From Sporosarcina sp. Marseille-Q4063 (GTDB taxonomy: Bacteria; Bacillota; Bacilli; Bacillales_A; Planococcaceae), in NCBI RefSeq assembly GCF_018309085.1, contig NZ_CP070502.1, positions 992,001-1,056,000 on the forward strand: DNA of 64,000 nt. The letters run 5' to 3'. The position numbers and the translations under genes were made by a program. The notes under the pieces are model-generated. The model ran no database searches, was not told the DNA's origin, and worked only from the letters and a program-made list of their open reading frames with translations. The first letter of the stretch is position 1, and every line of letters begins with the position of its first letter. Positions 8,755 to 18,812 of this stretch are shown here, in pieces.

Positions 8755-8788
8755 CCTATCCAAGATTCACTCATGGATAGGTTTTTTC
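8755..8788 (+). terminator. Terminator after the SLAP gene
   Basis: CCTATCCA (8755-8762) pairs with TGGATAGG (8774-8781), followed by TTTTTT. Confidence 0.8.
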
Positions 8789-8920
8789 TTATTATCGTTA
8801 TTCCACAGGAGTTGCCGCAGAAATAAAACTTAAAAATCCAACTATTTTGTTTTAGTTTAATAGAAAACGGTTATTAAGAGACTAGGAGACTTTAATTTTA
8901 GTATGGGAGGAGGCTTTTCT

Positions 8921-9124
8921 ATGAGCTTAGCATCAATTGGCGTTCCTGGATTAATTATTATCCTAGTTATTATTTTGATTTTATTCGGTCCACGAAAATT
9001 ACCTGAAGTCGGTTCTGCGGTAGGAAAAACATTGGCAGAGTTCAAAAAGTCCGCAAAAGACATTATGGAGGATGACGACGAACCGGAGAAGAATAAAACG
9101 GAAACACAAGAGCAGGTGAAGTAA
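8921..9124 (+). CDS. tatA: Twin-arginine translocase subunit TatA
   Basis: A 67-aa TatA/E protein: one N-terminal membrane helix, then the hinge [16 protein letters not shown], an amphipathic helix ([12 protein letters not shown]) and an acidic tail. TatA polymerises to form the pore for folded proteins. ATG 8921 is preferred because GGGAGGAGG lies 7-8 nt upstream; an ATG at 8903 is part of that binding site. It is followed directly by tatC (stop TAA ends one base before the tatC ATG), and the operon goes on to a Tat substrate. Confidence 0.92.
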   Translation: MSLASIGVPGLIIILVIILILFGPRKLPEVGSAVGKTLAEFKKSAKDIMEDDDEPEKNKTETQEQVK

Positions 9125-9919
9125 ATGGCAAAAGTAGAAGAAAATCATACATCAGGAGAACAGCAAGTCCCTGGTTCCAGTAGCCCTTCCCACGGGGAGC
9201 CTAGCGTTGTGGATCATTTAACGGACCTGCGAAAACAACTTATTAAGAGTACAGTCGTTTTTGTACTCTTTTTCATCGTAGTATTCAGTACGATCAATCT
9301 ATGGTTTCCTTATGTTACAAGAGGTCATCGATTAATCGTTTTGAGTCCGCTAGAAATCGTTACATTTTACATGTCCATTTCTACTGCGCTCGCATTCGGT
9401 CTGTCTTTGCCGTTTCTTTGTCATTTTATATGGCAATTTGTGAAACCCGGTTTAACTGAACCGGAAAGTCGATTTTTCAACCTTTATTCACCGGTGATGT
9501 TTATCTTATTCGCACTCGGTCTCTCTTTCGGCTATTTTGTCGTCAATCCGTTGAGTTATAACTTTTTAACCTCGCTTGGCGCCGTCAATTTCGATGTAAT
9601 GATTTCCGCAAAAGAATATGCTCGGTTTTTATTGCTGACGACAATGCCGATTGGTTTAATGTTCGAATTACCCATGGTTGCGATGTTTTTGGCTTCAATC
9701 GGGTTATTGACAGGAGAGACGATGAAAAAAGTACGGAAGTGGTCGTATGTCGTGTTAGGGCTCGTTTCTGCGTTGATTACGCCGCCTGATTTTATCAGTC
9801 AACTTATCGTTTTGATACCTATGATTTTATTATATGAAGTGAGTATTCGACTCGTTGCCTACACAGAAAAACGAGCGCTGCTTAAAGAAATGGAAGAAAA
9901 TCCTTCACAATCATCGTGA
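9125..9919 (+). CDS. tatC: Twin-arginine translocase subunit TatC
   Basis: A 264-aa TatC with six predicted membrane helices. It has the N-terminal HLTDLRKQL motif that contacts the twin-arginine signal, FVKPGLTEPE, and the late SALITPPD segment. The first 30 residues are an unusual polar, serine-rich extension. TatC recognises the signal peptide and recruits TatA. This two-gene TatA-TatC system lacks TatB, as usual in Firmicutes. It lies immediately upstream of a Tat-signal protein, suggesting a translocase dedicated to, or co-regulated with, that cargo. Confidence 0.93.
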   Translation: MAKVEENHTSGEQQVPGSSSPSHGEPSVVDHLTDLRKQLIKSTVVFVLFFIVVFSTINLWFPYVTRGHRLIVLSPLEIVTFYMSISTALAFGLSLPFLCHFIWQFVKPGLTEPESRFFNLYSPVMFILFALGLSFGYFVVNPLSYNFLTSLGAVNFDVMISAKEYARFLLLTTMPIGLMFELPMVAMFLASIGLLTGETMKKVRKWSYVVLGLVSALITPPDFISQLIVLIPMILLYEVSIRLVAYTEKRALLKEMEENPSQSS

Positions 9920-9991
9920 TTGATCTCAACTTTCAAACTGCTTTTCGATATTGTATTGAATGCCTATTATTTGTTCAAGGAGGAGAAGGAT

Positions 9992-10828
9992 ATGACAGAA
10001 CCACGAAAGCCAGATAGTAATTCGCAAGGGATGAGCCGTCGTAATTTCTTGAAAAACACTGGACTTGTAGCAGGCGGTCTTGTCGGAGGATCGCTATTTG
10101 GCGGGTTGATTACAAACCAAACACAAAAAGATAATAAAAACACTACAAGTGATACGGGTGGCAATAAATCATTTGAAGCCAGAATATTTTTCAGCCGAAA
10201 TGAAGACTTCGATACTTTATCCGCCGCGACTGAAAGATTATTCCCAGAAACTGACGTAGGACCCGGTGCGATTGCACTTGGTGTTCCCTATTTTATAGAC
10301 AGACAACTTGCAGGTGAATGGGGGACAAATGCACATGATTATATGACCGGCCCTTTCCCGCAAATTGCTGAAGTTGAAAAATATGTAGAAGAAGATACAA
10401 ATCAGAATGAAGGAGGACCGGAATCTGAAGTGAGAGTCCCTGCACCAACTCCGAGATATCAAACGCGAATGACGCGTGCTGCACTATTCATGGAAGGTGT
10501 TCATGCACTGCAAAAAACTGCTGAAGAAAAGTTTGATGAAAGGTTTAAAGACTTAGAACCTGATCAACAAGACGAAATTCTTGGGATGTTCGACAACAAT
10601 GAAGCAGAAGTGAAAGGTGTAAGCTCGAATACGTTCTTCAACTTACTATTAGGAACAACAATCGAAGGTGCTTACGCAGACCCGGCATACGGCGGAAATC
10701 GCAATATGGAAGGTTGGAAAATGAAGGAATTCCCTGGACCTCGTATGAGTTGGTTACAAGATATCGAGAAAGAAGATTTTATCGTTATGAAACCAGAAAG
10801 CTTACGAAATTATCAGGGACACAATTAA
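9992..10828 (+). CDS. Gluconate 2-dehydrogenase subunit 3 family protein with Tat signal
   Basis: A 278-aa protein with a clear Tat signal: SRRNFLK (residues about 17-23), a glycine-rich hydrophobic core and no cleavage cysteine. The mature part matches the gluconate 2-dehydrogenase subunit 3 family (PF13618 type), the small partner of a GMC flavoprotein. ATG 9992 follows AAGGAGGAG; upstream in-frame codons have no binding site. The flavoprotein that follows has no signal of its own, so export of a complex via this subunit's signal is likely by analogy with known Tat hitchhikers. Confidence 0.82.
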   Translation: MTEPRKPDSNSQGMSRRNFLKNTGLVAGGLVGGSLFGGLITNQTQKDNKNTTSDTGGNKSFEARIFFSRNEDFDTLSAATERLFPETDVGPGAIALGVPYFIDRQLAGEWGTNAHDYMTGPFPQIAEVEKYVEEDTNQNEGGPESEVRVPAPTPRYQTRMTRAALFMEGVHALQKTAEEKFDERFKDLEPDQQDEILGMFDNNEAEVKGVSSNTFFNLLLGTTIEGAYADPAYGGNRNMEGWKMKEFPGPRMSWLQDIEKEDFIVMKPESLRNYQGHN

Positions 10829-10840
10829 AGGAGGACGCAT

Positions 10841-12589
10841 ATGGCTAAGAAATTAGAGAAAGTAGACGTGGTCGTAGTAGGAAGTGGTTGGGCTGGAGGC
10901 GTCGTATCTGCCGAACTAGCAAAATCCGGCTATAAAGTCGTCACGTTAGAACGCGGAAAAGATCAAAAGCGTTCCGACTTTATAGGTGTAAAAGATGAGT
11001 TGCGCTATACAAATCGTTATGAAATGATGCAAAAATTAGCACCCGAATCGATTACTTCGAGAGTATCGATTAACGATGTTGCTTTACCTGTCCGTACACG
11101 CCAAGAAATGAATGCAGGCACTGATCTCGGTGGCGGTAGTGTGCACTGGGCGGGCTCTGTTTATCGCTATAGAACGTATGATTTTGAAATCCGCTCTAAA
11201 ACAATTGAACGATACGGTGAAAGCAAAATTCCTGAAGGGATGACAATTCAGGACTGGGGCATTACTTACGATGAGCTGGAAAAGTATTATGACAAATGGG
11301 AAAAAACGGCGGGAATCTCGGGTGAACCTGATCCGCTTGGCGATGAACGTTCAGACGATTATCCAAATCCGCCGATGATCGCGTCCCCTGCCATTCAATT
11401 GTTTAAAGATACAACTAAAAAAATGGGGCTTCATCCTTTCCAAATGGCTTCGGGGAATATGTCACAAAATTATACGAACCCAGACGGCGAAAAATTAAAT
11501 CAATGTATGTTCTGTTCGTTTTGTACGATGTACGGTTGTGACTTCACTGCTAAATCAGACCCATTAGCGACAGTACTCCCAACAGCCGTGAAAACTGGAA
11601 ATTGTGAAATTCGGACACATGCTCTCGTTCGTCGTGTCTTACATAAAGACGGTAAAGCAACAGGCGTTTTATATACAGATACACGTTCCGGACAAGAGTT
11701 CGAACAGCCAGCAGATGTCGTTGTATTAGCTGCTTTCACGTTCACCAATAACCGCCTTCTCATGCTTTCGGAAATCGGTGAACAATATAATCCCGAAACA
11801 CGTAAAGGAACGATTGGCAGAAACTATCACGGACAATTTAACAGTACATTCTTAGGAGCAAGAGGATTTTTCGAAGATAAGAAATTCAATCTCTACATGG
11901 GTGCGGGAGGACTGGGCGGTGCGTTAAGTGACTATGCTGCCGACAACTTCGACCATACAGACCTTGACTTTATCGGCGGCGGTGGTATTGAGCTACGTCA
12001 GTACGGCGACGGTGCAATTAAAAGTAACGTAGTGCCAAAAGGAACACCTCGTTGGGGTAAAGAATTCAAAGATAAATCAGTTCATTATGCGCATCGCCAG
12101 CTCATTGTCTGGTATTCATCTAATGTGATGTCTTGGTGGCATAATTATCTTGACCTTGACCCTACCTATAAAGATGAATTTGGCGACCCGCTACTTCGCA
12201 TCACTTACCGTTTAACGGATCAAGATAAAAACATTGCGAAATTCGGGATTGAAAAATGCACGGAAATTATGGAAGAAATGGGCGCAGATATTGTCGATCA
12301 AGATGAAGTTCCTGATCAGTTTGACCATATTTATTCAGGAGGCCATTATGCAGGCGGTGTAATTATGGGCGCAGACCCATCCACGTCAGCTGTCAATAAT
12401 TATTTGCAAATGTGGGATATGGATAACATATTTGTTGTCGGAGCTACAGCATTCCCTCAATTTGGAAGTAATCACCCAACGCCTACAGTCGGCGCACTTG
12501 CTTATCGCGCCGCAGAAGGAATCGAGAAGTATTTAAAAGATGGCGGCGGTCAGCTTGCAGAAGCAAAACAAGAAAATGTAACCGTGTAG
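10841..12589 (+). CDS. GMC-family FAD oxidoreductase (gluconate 2-dehydrogenase flavoprotein-like)
   Basis: A 582-aa GMC oxidoreductase. The FAD-binding dinucleotide fold is at the N-terminus (VVVVGSGWAGG, E at the strand-2 end in VTLERG). The C-terminus has the SNHPTPTVGALAYRAAEGI block typical of this subfamily, with the histidine and asparagine expected in the active site. A cysteine cluster CMFCSFCTMYGC (about residues 222-233) is a possible metal site. It probably oxidises a sugar or polyol and passes electrons to the membrane; no cytochrome c subunit is encoded here. AAAGGAGG precedes the ATG; 12 nt separates it from the subunit 3 gene. Confidence 0.85.
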   Translation: MAKKLEKVDVVVVGSGWAGGVVSAELAKSGYKVVTLERGKDQKRSDFIGVKDELRYTNRYEMMQKLAPESITSRVSINDVALPVRTRQEMNAGTDLGGGSVHWAGSVYRYRTYDFEIRSKTIERYGESKIPEGMTIQDWGITYDELEKYYDKWEKTAGISGEPDPLGDERSDDYPNPPMIASPAIQLFKDTTKKMGLHPFQMASGNMSQNYTNPDGEKLNQCMFCSFCTMYGCDFTAKSDPLATVLPTAVKTGNCEIRTHALVRRVLHKDGKATGVLYTDTRSGQEFEQPADVVVLAAFTFTNNRLLMLSEIGEQYNPETRKGTIGRNYHGQFNSTFLGARGFFEDKKFNLYMGAGGLGGALSDYAADNFDHTDLDFIGGGGIELRQYGDGAIKSNVVPKGTPRWGKEFKDKSVHYAHRQLIVWYSSNVMSWWHNYLDLDPTYKDEFGDPLLRITYRLTDQDKNIAKFGIEKCTEIMEEMGADIVDQDEVPDQFDHIYSGGHYAGGVIMGADPSTSAVNNYLQMWDMDNIFVVGATAFPQFGSNHPTPTVGALAYRAAEGIEKYLKDGGGQLAEAKQENVTV

Positions 12590-12604
12590 AAATGCGAATA
12601 GAAA

Positions 12605-12739
12605 GGTACCTGTGCAAGGTGCAATTATGACAATTCATGGTTCTGAATAAAATATCACAAAAAAGTCGACTAAGCGTTATATAGTCGACTTTCTTTTTTA
12701 CTTTATACAATTGTAGCGTATTTCCCGAATTGCTTCTCG
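12605..12739 (+). repeat. GGTACC element, copy 4 (right end degraded)
   Basis: Left end and hairpin are intact, with arms AAAGTCGACTA and TAGTCGACTTT. The usual right end is changed to TGCTTCTCGCGGGG and the terminal GGTACC is lost. It lies 16 nt after the GMC gene, between convergent genes. Confidence 0.88.
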
Positions 12740-12821
12740 CGGGGTGGGAATTGGATATTCTTCCGCTAAAGTCCATTAAAAATGAGAATTGATTGTTCAT
12801 TGTTGACTGTTCTAATTCATT

Positions 12822-12851
12822 AAAAAAGCCGTCCCAATTGCTCAGGACGAC
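12822..12851 (-). terminator. Terminator of the opp operon
   Basis: Read on the minus strand: GTCGTCC, a loop, then GGACGGC followed by TTTTTT. The stem overlaps the oppF stop codon. Confidence 0.78.
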
Positions 12852-13861
12852 TCTATATGAATCGGGATTGCATCTTCCCGATCCATCACTTCTTCATCAT
12901 GTAAATGGCAGGCGACAAAATGTCCCGGCTGCCTTTCCACAAATTCTGGCTCTATTTTAGAACATACACTCATTGCTTTCGGACATCTCGTGCGGAATCG
13001 ACAGCCGCTTGGAATGTCGATTGGGCTTGGAACATCGCCTTTTAAGATAATTGGAATTCTAGAGCGCTCTAAATTCGGATCGGGTAGTGGAATCGCTGAA
13101 AGTAACGCCTCCGAATAGGGATGCATTGGATTTTCATACAGATTTTCGCTTTCCGTCAACTCCACAATCTTACCCAAATACATTACCGCAATCCGGTCAC
13201 TTATGTATTTCACCATTGATAGGTCATGCGCGATAAATAAATAAGTCAACTCTTTTTCTTTTTGTAGTGTCTTCAATAAGTTAACGATTTGGGCCTGGAT
13301 GGATACGTCTAGCGCCGCAATCGGTTCATCCGCCACAATAAACTGTGGGTCCACGGCAAGTGCCCGAGCAATGCCAATTCGCTGTCTTTGTCCCCCGCTG
13401 AATTCATGAGGATAGCGACCCGAATGACTTTTATTCAACCCGACAAGTTCCAACAATTCATTCACTTGTTGCTCCCGGTCCGCCTCGGATGAATTTGTTG
13501 CATGAATGAGTAACCCTTCCGATATTATCTCCATAACAGTCAGACGTGGATTAAGAGATGAGTATGGGTCTTGGAAAATCATCTGCACATCTCGCTTCTT
13601 CTTTTTCTGTTCCGCTTTACTATATTTTGCATGGACATCTTCATTTTCAAAAATAATTTCACCGCTTGTCGGCTGATAAATTTGAGTAATTGTCCTTCCA
13701 ACTGTTGACTTACCGCAACCCGATTCGCCAACAAGGCCAAGGGTTTCGCCTTTTTTAATTGTAAAGCTTATGCCATCTACTGCTTTCAATGTATCTTTTT
13801 TATTTATTTTAAAATGCATTTTTAAATCATTAATAACTAATAAATCATCATTTTTCTTCAT
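12842..13861 (-). CDS. oppF: Oligopeptide ABC transporter ATPase OppF
   Basis: A 339-aa ABC ATPase. Walker [11 protein letters not shown]-loop ([14 protein letters not shown]), signature [15 protein letters not shown], Walker B FIVADEP and switch histidine AHDLS are all present. The C-terminal oligopeptide-transporter extension holds the [14 protein letters not shown] cysteine cluster, an iron-sulfur or structural motif of the OppD/F and DppD/F group. Its ATG overlaps the oppD stop by 4 nt, which indicates translational coupling. It is the last gene of oppABCDF and pairs with OppD to drive peptide uptake. Confidence 0.92.
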   Translation of the reverse strand: MKKNDDLLVINDLKMHFKINKKDTLKAVDGISFTIKKGETLGLVGESGCGKSTVGRTITQIYQPTSGEIIFENEDVHAKYSKAEQKKKKRDVQMIFQDPYSSLNPRLTVMEIISEGLLIHATNSSEADREQQVNELLELVGLNKSHSGRYPHEFSGGQRQRIGIARALAVDPQFIVADEPIAALDVSIQAQIVNLLKTLQKEKELTYLFIAHDLSMVKYISDRIAVMYLGKIVELTESENLYENPMHPYSEALLSAIPLPDPNLERSRIPIILKGDVPSPIDIPSGCRFRTRCPKAMSVCSKIEPEFVERQPGHFVACHLHDEEVMDREDAIPIHIESS

Positions 13862-14880
13862 AGCTGTGCACTCCCAACTGTTTCAGGTGCGTGTTCCGGC
13901 GGCGTGCGGGAATCTTGCAACCAACATAATACAGAGTGACTCTCACTTATCTCTGTTTTTTTAGGATGGTAATCATGACACACTGCCATCGTATACGGGC
14001 ACCTTGCAGCAAAAGGACATCCAGTCCCTAATGTAGCTAAGTCCGGGGGAGAACCCGGAATTGGTATAAGTGGTTCCGCTCTACTGGCCTTTAAATTCGG
14101 CATTGAACCAAGAAGTCCTAAAGTATATGGGTGTTGCGTTTCGTAAAATATTTCATCCAACGTGCCATACTCCACAACTTCTCCGGCATACATGACTGCT
14201 ACTTTATCAGCCATATTCGCGACTACGCCAAGATCATGCGTAATAAGCACAATTGCAGTGTCCATTTTTTCTTGCAAGTTTTTCATCAGTGACAAGATTT
14301 GTGCTTGGATGGTAACGTCTAGTGCTGTTGTCGGCTCATCAGCAATCAAAACCTTAGGATTACATGCGAGTGCCATCGCAATTACGACACGCTGCCGCAT
14401 CCCACCCGAAAACTGATGCGGATAAGCATTGAGTCTTTCCTTTGCATTCGGTATTCCTACAAGTTCCAACATTTCCATTGCTCTTTGTCTCGCCATACTT
14501 TTTGTTAAAGTTTGATGTTTCGTAAGTCCTTCCATAATTTGCTTGCCAATTTTCATTGTTGGATTCAATGATGTCATCGGGTCCTGAAACACCATGGAAA
14601 TCTCGGAACCTCGCACTTTTTGCATGGCCTTTAATGGCAAAGCTAATAAATCTCGACCTTCATACTTGATTTCGCCTTGTGGAATAACCGCGCTATGTTT
14701 TGGCAATAAACGCATTATCGATTTTGCAGTCACAGACTTTCCAGAACCAGATTCACCAACAATTGCGAGGGTCTCCCCTTTTTTCAATGAAAAACTAACG
14801 CCTTTCACCGCAGTGATTGCTCCGTTTCGGGTCTTGAATGAAACGTGCAGATTATCTACATCTAGTATATTTTCTTTCAT
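13858..14880 (-). CDS. oppD: Oligopeptide ABC transporter ATPase OppD
   Basis: A 340-aa ABC ATPase with Walker [10 protein letters not shown], signature [15 protein letters not shown], Walker [13 protein letters not shown] and the switch histidine in ITHDLGVV. The C-terminal [14 protein letters not shown] cysteine cluster marks the oligopeptide importer group. AGGGAGGG precedes the ATG. It sits 13 nt after oppC and overlaps oppF by 4 nt. Confidence 0.92.
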   Translation of the reverse strand: MKENILDVDNLHVSFKTRNGAITAVKGVSFSLKKGETLAIVGESGSGKSVTAKSIMRLLPKHSAVIPQGEIKYEGRDLLALPLKAMQKVRGSEISMVFQDPMTSLNPTMKIGKQIMEGLTKHQTLTKSMARQRAMEMLELVGIPNAKERLNAYPHQFSGGMRQRVVIAMALACNPKVLIADEPTTALDVTIQAQILSLMKNLQEKMDTAIVLITHDLGVVANMADKVAVMYAGEVVEYGTLDEIFYETQHPYTLGLLGSMPNLKASRAEPLIPIPGSPPDLATLGTGCPFAARCPYTMAVCHDYHPKKTEISESHSVLCWLQDSRTPPEHAPETVGSAQL

Positions 14881-14893
14881 TTTTTGACCCTCC

Positions 14894-15952
14894 CTATCTT
14901 CTCATTTTCGGATCCAGGGCATCACGAAGACCATCTGCTAGTAAGTTAAATGAGATCATTATTAAACTGATAACAGCTGCTGGAAAAATAAGTTTGTATG
15001 AAAAATAACGCATAGACTTATAGCCATCTTCAATTAACACCCCGAGTGAAGCAAGCGGGGCCTGTAAGCCAAGACCGATAAAACTTAGAAATGCTTCAAA
15101 AAATATAGCCGTTGGAATCGTGAACATGACCGTAACAATGATGGGCCCCATAACGTTTGGCAATAGATGTTTACCTATCAGTCGTGCATTCGATGCCCCA
15201 AGTGTTCTAGAAGCAAGAATGAATTCCTGGCCTTTTAGTTGCAAGATTTGTCCACGCACGACACGCGCCATTCCTACCCAGCCGGTAACGATAAGCGCCA
15301 AGATGATTGAAGTAATCCCGGGTTCCAAAATTAAAATAAACAAGATAATCACAATCAAGTTGGGTATACCAACAAGCACTTCAATAATTCGCTGCATAAT
15401 ATTATCGAGTCGACCTCCATAAAATGAAGATATCCCTCCATATAAAACGCCGATTGCCAAATCAAGTGCGGCAGCAACTAGTGCAATGAATAGTGAAATC
15501 TGTGTTCCTTTCCAAACTCTTGTCCACAAATCCCTTCCGAATTCATCTGTTCCGAACCAATAATTTTCTTCTATATTTCTTATTTCATATACATCCTTAC
15601 CTTTTACATCTTTCCCATCAAAACCAAGCCACCCCAGCCCATCCACTTTTGGCGGAAGGTTGGAGTGCATTAAGTTTTGACTCCGATGTGTATGTTCATT
15701 CATTGCTGGTCCTACCAAAGCTAAGAGGATTAATATACCTAGGACAATTAGAGAAAAAACAGCACCTTTGTTTTTGAATAGACGTTCTCTTGCTTCCTTC
15801 CAAAAGGAAATGGACGGGGTCGTTATTTCTTCACTAACGTCCTGATCCAATGGCGCGGCAACGAATAAATCAGCGGTAGGTTCAGCTAAACTCTTTTGCT
15901 CCGAATCGATAGGATTTGTATCTTTTTTGATTTTCTCGTTTACTTTTGTCAT
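14894..15952 (-). CDS. oppC: Oligopeptide ABC transporter permease OppC
   Basis: A 352-aa inner-membrane permease with a 40-residue polar N-terminal tail, a first helix (GAVFSLIVLGILILLALVG), and five more helices. The EAA cytoplasmic loop is visible as ASRTLGASNARLIGKHLLPN. The C-terminus LADGLRDALDPKMRR is the standard OppC/DppC ending. The start overlaps the oppB stop by 4 nt and has an AAGGGGG binding site. Confidence 0.91.
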   Translation of the reverse strand: MTKVNEKIKKDTNPIDSEQKSLAEPTADLFVAAPLDQDVSEEITTPSISFWKEARERLFKNKGAVFSLIVLGILILLALVGPAMNEHTHRSQNLMHSNLPPKVDGLGWLGFDGKDVKGKDVYEIRNIEENYWFGTDEFGRDLWTRVWKGTQISLFIALVAAALDLAIGVLYGGISSFYGGRLDNIMQRIIEVLVGIPNLIVIILFILILEPGITSIILALIVTGWVGMARVVRGQILQLKGQEFILASRTLGASNARLIGKHLLPNVMGPIIVTVMFTIPTAIFFEAFLSFIGLGLQAPLASLGVLIEDGYKSMRYFSYKLIFPAAVISLIMISFNLLADGLRDALDPKMRR

Positions 15953-16881
15953 GACTGTTCCGCCCCCTTATAGTCAATTCGGGGATCAAGGAACCCATAA
16001 AGAATATCAACGACGAAAACGACAAATATGAATAGTGCACTATAGAAAAGCGTAATTCCCATAATAACACTATAATCGAGGACAAGAATTGATAAGGTGA
16101 ACTGCTCTCCGAGTCCCGGAACGGAAAATATTTTTTCGATGACGAGCGTACCTGTCATGATGGACACCGCTAATGGACCGAGCATCGTGACAACCGGGAT
16201 AAGCGCATTCCGTGTGACGTGCTTTACGATGACTGTCGACTCGCTCAATCCCTTTGCCCTAGCAGTCGTGACGTAGTCCTGTCCAAGTACCTCAAGCATT
16301 TCACTTCGAATAAACCTAGCAACCGTAGCGATAACCGTTACCGACAATGCAAAAGAAGGTAGGATGGTGCTAGAATAGCCTTCCCAAAGAGCAACGGGCA
16401 GCCACCCTAGTTTTACCCCTACATAATATTGTAGTAGTGCTGCAAAAACAAATGATGGAATTGACATACCCAGAACTGCAATTGTCACAGACAGGTAATC
16501 AAATACTGAGTTATGTCTCAAAGCAGAAAAAACTCCTAGTAAAAGACCTATAAGTGAACCAAAAATAAGTGCTTGCAGGCCAATAAATGCAGATGGTCCG
16601 ATGCGATCACTAATCATACTGAAAACCGTCCGGCCTTCGTATTGAAACGAATAGCCCAAGTCTCCCTGAAGTAAATTACCAATGTATTTCAAATACTGAA
16701 TTGCTACCGGTTGATCTAATCCATATTTCGCATTAAGAATTACCAACTGTTTCTCTGTTAACTTTTCGGGATTCGTAAACGGTGTTCCCGGTATAAGCTC
16801 CATAAGAAAAAAGGTGGCGGACACAATGACGAAAAGGGTAACAATCATGAATCCGATTCTCTTAAGTATGTAACTTTTCAC
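15949..16881 (-). CDS. oppB: Oligopeptide ABC transporter permease OppB
   Basis: A 310-aa six-helix permease beginning with YILKRIGFMIVTLFVI and ending LYGFLDPRIDYK, both typical of OppB. The EAA loop reads ARAKGLSESTVIVKHVTRNA. I chose GTG 16881 because GGGGGA lies 7 nt upstream; a neighbouring ATG is followed at once by a stop, and the upstream extension starts inside the leader. It is separated from oppA by a hairpin that should lower permease expression compared with the binding protein. Confidence 0.9.
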   Translation of the reverse strand: MKSYILKRIGFMIVTLFVIVSATFFLMELIPGTPFTNPEKLTEKQLVILNAKYGLDQPVAIQYLKYIGNLLQGDLGYSFQYEGRTVFSMISDRIGPSAFIGLQALIFGSLIGLLLGVFSALRHNSVFDYLSVTIAVLGMSIPSFVFAALLQYYVGVKLGWLPVALWEGYSSTILPSFALSVTVIATVARFIRSEMLEVLGQDYVTTARAKGLSESTVIVKHVTRNALIPVVTMLGPLAVSIMTGTLVIEKIFSVPGLGEQFTLSILVLDYSVIMGITLFYSALFIFVVFVVDILYGFLDPRIDYKGAEQS

Positions 16882-16950
16882 ATTGATCCCCCTATCTTTA
16901 AATACCACGCGTTACTAGTAAAATTCTATAGTTTGCTATGTACATACAAT

Positions 16951-16987
16951 AAAAAGAGGGGTGCACCAGTTGGACACCCCCGTTTTT
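16951..16987 (-). terminator. Intra-operon attenuating hairpin after oppA
   Basis: On the minus strand GGGGTG pairs with CACCCC around a 14-nt loop, followed by TCTTTTTATT. It sits between oppA and oppB and probably allows partial read-through. Confidence 0.75.
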
Positions 16988-17005
16988 CTGACGCTTTAGT
17001 TTATA

Positions 17006-18667
17006 TTATTCCTCAATATAAGCCCATTTGTAAGAGAATTCAGCGCCTGATGGATGTTTGACTAAATTCTTAATACTATCCCGCTTAAGAATTGCAGATC
17101 CCGTTTGGTAAAGCGGTGCGATTGCAGCATCTTCAACCAACAAGATTTTTTCAATTTCTAGTAACATTTCAAAACGTTTGCTTAGATCCGTCTCGCCATA
17201 TGCTTCTTCAACCAGTTCGTTTAGTTTTGGGTTGTCGTAATCCATACGGTTGGCCGATCCGCCTTTCAACCACATATCCAAGTAAGTCATTGGGTCACTA
17301 TAGTCTGGCCCCCAAGATGATAAGGAAATGTCATATGTGATAGCTTTTTCAATTTCAAGACGTTGCGCGAAAGGTACTGCCTTAATTTCTAGCTTAAATC
17401 CAGGAAGGTTATCTTCAAGCTGTGCTTGCAAATATTCTGCAACTTTCTTATGTGATTCAGAATCAGCAATGTTAATTGATACAGTGACTTCTTTTTCTCC
17501 AATTTCGTCTAATGTTTCTTCCCACAATACTTTAGCTTCTTCTGGAGTCCCTTTATTGATATCGCCGTTAAGGTCGCGGTAGTCCTTTTGATCTGGAGAG
17601 AAATAATATCCTCCTGCCACAAGTCCATACAGTGGTGTAGATCCATCTTGTAAGATGACATCCGTTAGCCCATCACGATCAATTGCCATATTAATTGCTC
17701 TACGGATTTCTGGATTTCCAAGAATCGGGTGTTTATGGTTAAATCGTAAAAAGATTATGCCGGATTCTTTTTCAATTTGAAAGTCCTCGTCATCTGCATA
17801 TTGTGCAACGAGAGCAGACGTCAGTAATGTACGATCAATTTTTCCAGTTTCATAAAGATTTGCTCCAGTGGAAGGCTCTTTTACAACAACCACTTCAACC
17901 TTGTCGAGTTTTACCTTGTCAGCGTCCCAATAATCTTCGTTCTTTTCCAATGTCCATCCTTGCTCATGAGTCCAGCTAACAAGCTTGAACGGGCCGTTTG
18001 CTAACACATTCTCTGCTTCAAGTGCATATTGATCACCGAGCTCTTCAACAAATTTTTGATTTTGCGGAAGGAATGTCGGGAATGCAAGTAGTGTTTTAAA
18101 CAACGGATTCGGACTTTCCAGCGTTACTTCAAGTGTAAAATCACCGGTCGCTTTAATACCGAGCTCATCCGCATCCATTTCCTCATTCATAATGGCTTCT
18201 GCGTTTTTAATGCCAGCTGTAGCAAGCATGTAGTTATATGCCCCTGCTTCTTTCATAACGCGTTTCCATGCGTACTCAAAATCAGCAGCAGTTACAGGAT
18301 CCCCGTTACTCCATTTCGTTTCTTTTAATGTGAATGTATGAACGACTTCATCTTCACTTTCTTCATGTTTTTCAGCTAATGCCAAAATAGGTTCATTGTT
18401 TTCATCTTGGCGATAAAGACCCTCGTTAGTGTTGTTCAATACGTTGAAAGCCACGCCGTCATGTGCTTTTGTTGAATCCATAGTTGGGATTTCGGCCGAA
18501 GCACTTAATCTCAGCACTTGTGCTACTTCCTCTATATCCTCTTTTTTAGTACCTTCATCCTTATCTTTACTACCTTCATCACTATCCGACGAATTAAAGT
18601 TACAACCTGATAAAACAAGTGCAAAGATTGTTAGGAAAATTAATGCGAGCCACTTTTTATTCTTCAT
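17006..18667 (-). CDS. oppA: Oligopeptide-binding lipoprotein OppA
   Basis: A 553-aa family 5 substrate-binding protein. It begins with a lipoprotein signal whose lipobox is LSGC (cysteine at about residue 22), followed by an acidic linker rich in Asp, Glu and Lys. Family marks include NVLNNTNEGLYR, FTLKETKWSNGDPVTAADFEYAWKR and LANGPFKLVSWTHEQGW in separate blocks. It captures peptides outside the membrane and hands them to OppBC. A strong CAAGGGGGT binding site precedes the ATG. It is the first gene of the operon. A cre-like palindrome lies about 45 nt upstream. Confidence 0.92.
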   Translation of the reverse strand: MKNKKWLALIFLTIFALVLSGCNFNSSDSDEGSKDKDEGTKKEDIEEVAQVLRLSASAEIPTMDSTKAHDGVAFNVLNNTNEGLYRQDENNEPILALAEKHEESEDEVVHTFTLKETKWSNGDPVTAADFEYAWKRVMKEAGAYNYMLATAGIKNAEAIMNEEMDADELGIKATGDFTLEVTLESPNPLFKTLLAFPTFLPQNQKFVEELGDQYALEAENVLANGPFKLVSWTHEQGWTLEKNEDYWDADKVKLDKVEVVVVKEPSTGANLYETGKIDRTLLTSALVAQYADDEDFQIEKESGIIFLRFNHKHPILGNPEIRRAINMAIDRDGLTDVILQDGSTPLYGLVAGGYYFSPDQKDYRDLNGDINKGTPEEAKVLWEETLDEIGEKEVTVSINIADSESHKKVAEYLQAQLEDNLPGFKLEIKAVPFAQRLEIEKAITYDISLSSWGPDYSDPMTYLDMWLKGGSANRMDYDNPKLNELVEEAYGETDLSKRFEMLLEIEKILLVEDAAIAPLYQTGSAILKRDSIKNLVKHPSGAEFSYKWAYIEE

Positions 18668-18710
18668 CTTTTGTTACCCCCTTGTATTAGTTGTCCTATA
18701 TTTATATAAT

Positions 18711-18724
18711 TGTAAATGCTTACA
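18711..18724 (-). promoter_or_regulatory. Possible CcpA (cre-like) site upstream of oppA
   Basis: The 14-mer TGTAAATGCTTACA is a near-perfect palindrome resembling cre but with CA instead of the central CG. It lies 44-57 nt before the oppA start, near the expected promoter. The missing CG makes this tentative. Confidence 0.3.
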
Positions 18725-18812
18725 TTCGTAATAGCAATAACAATTTAAATTATCGGTGTATTTCCCTGTGGAGGTTTGTTATTCCGTAGGAGTTAAAGGA
18801 GTTTAGTATCCT

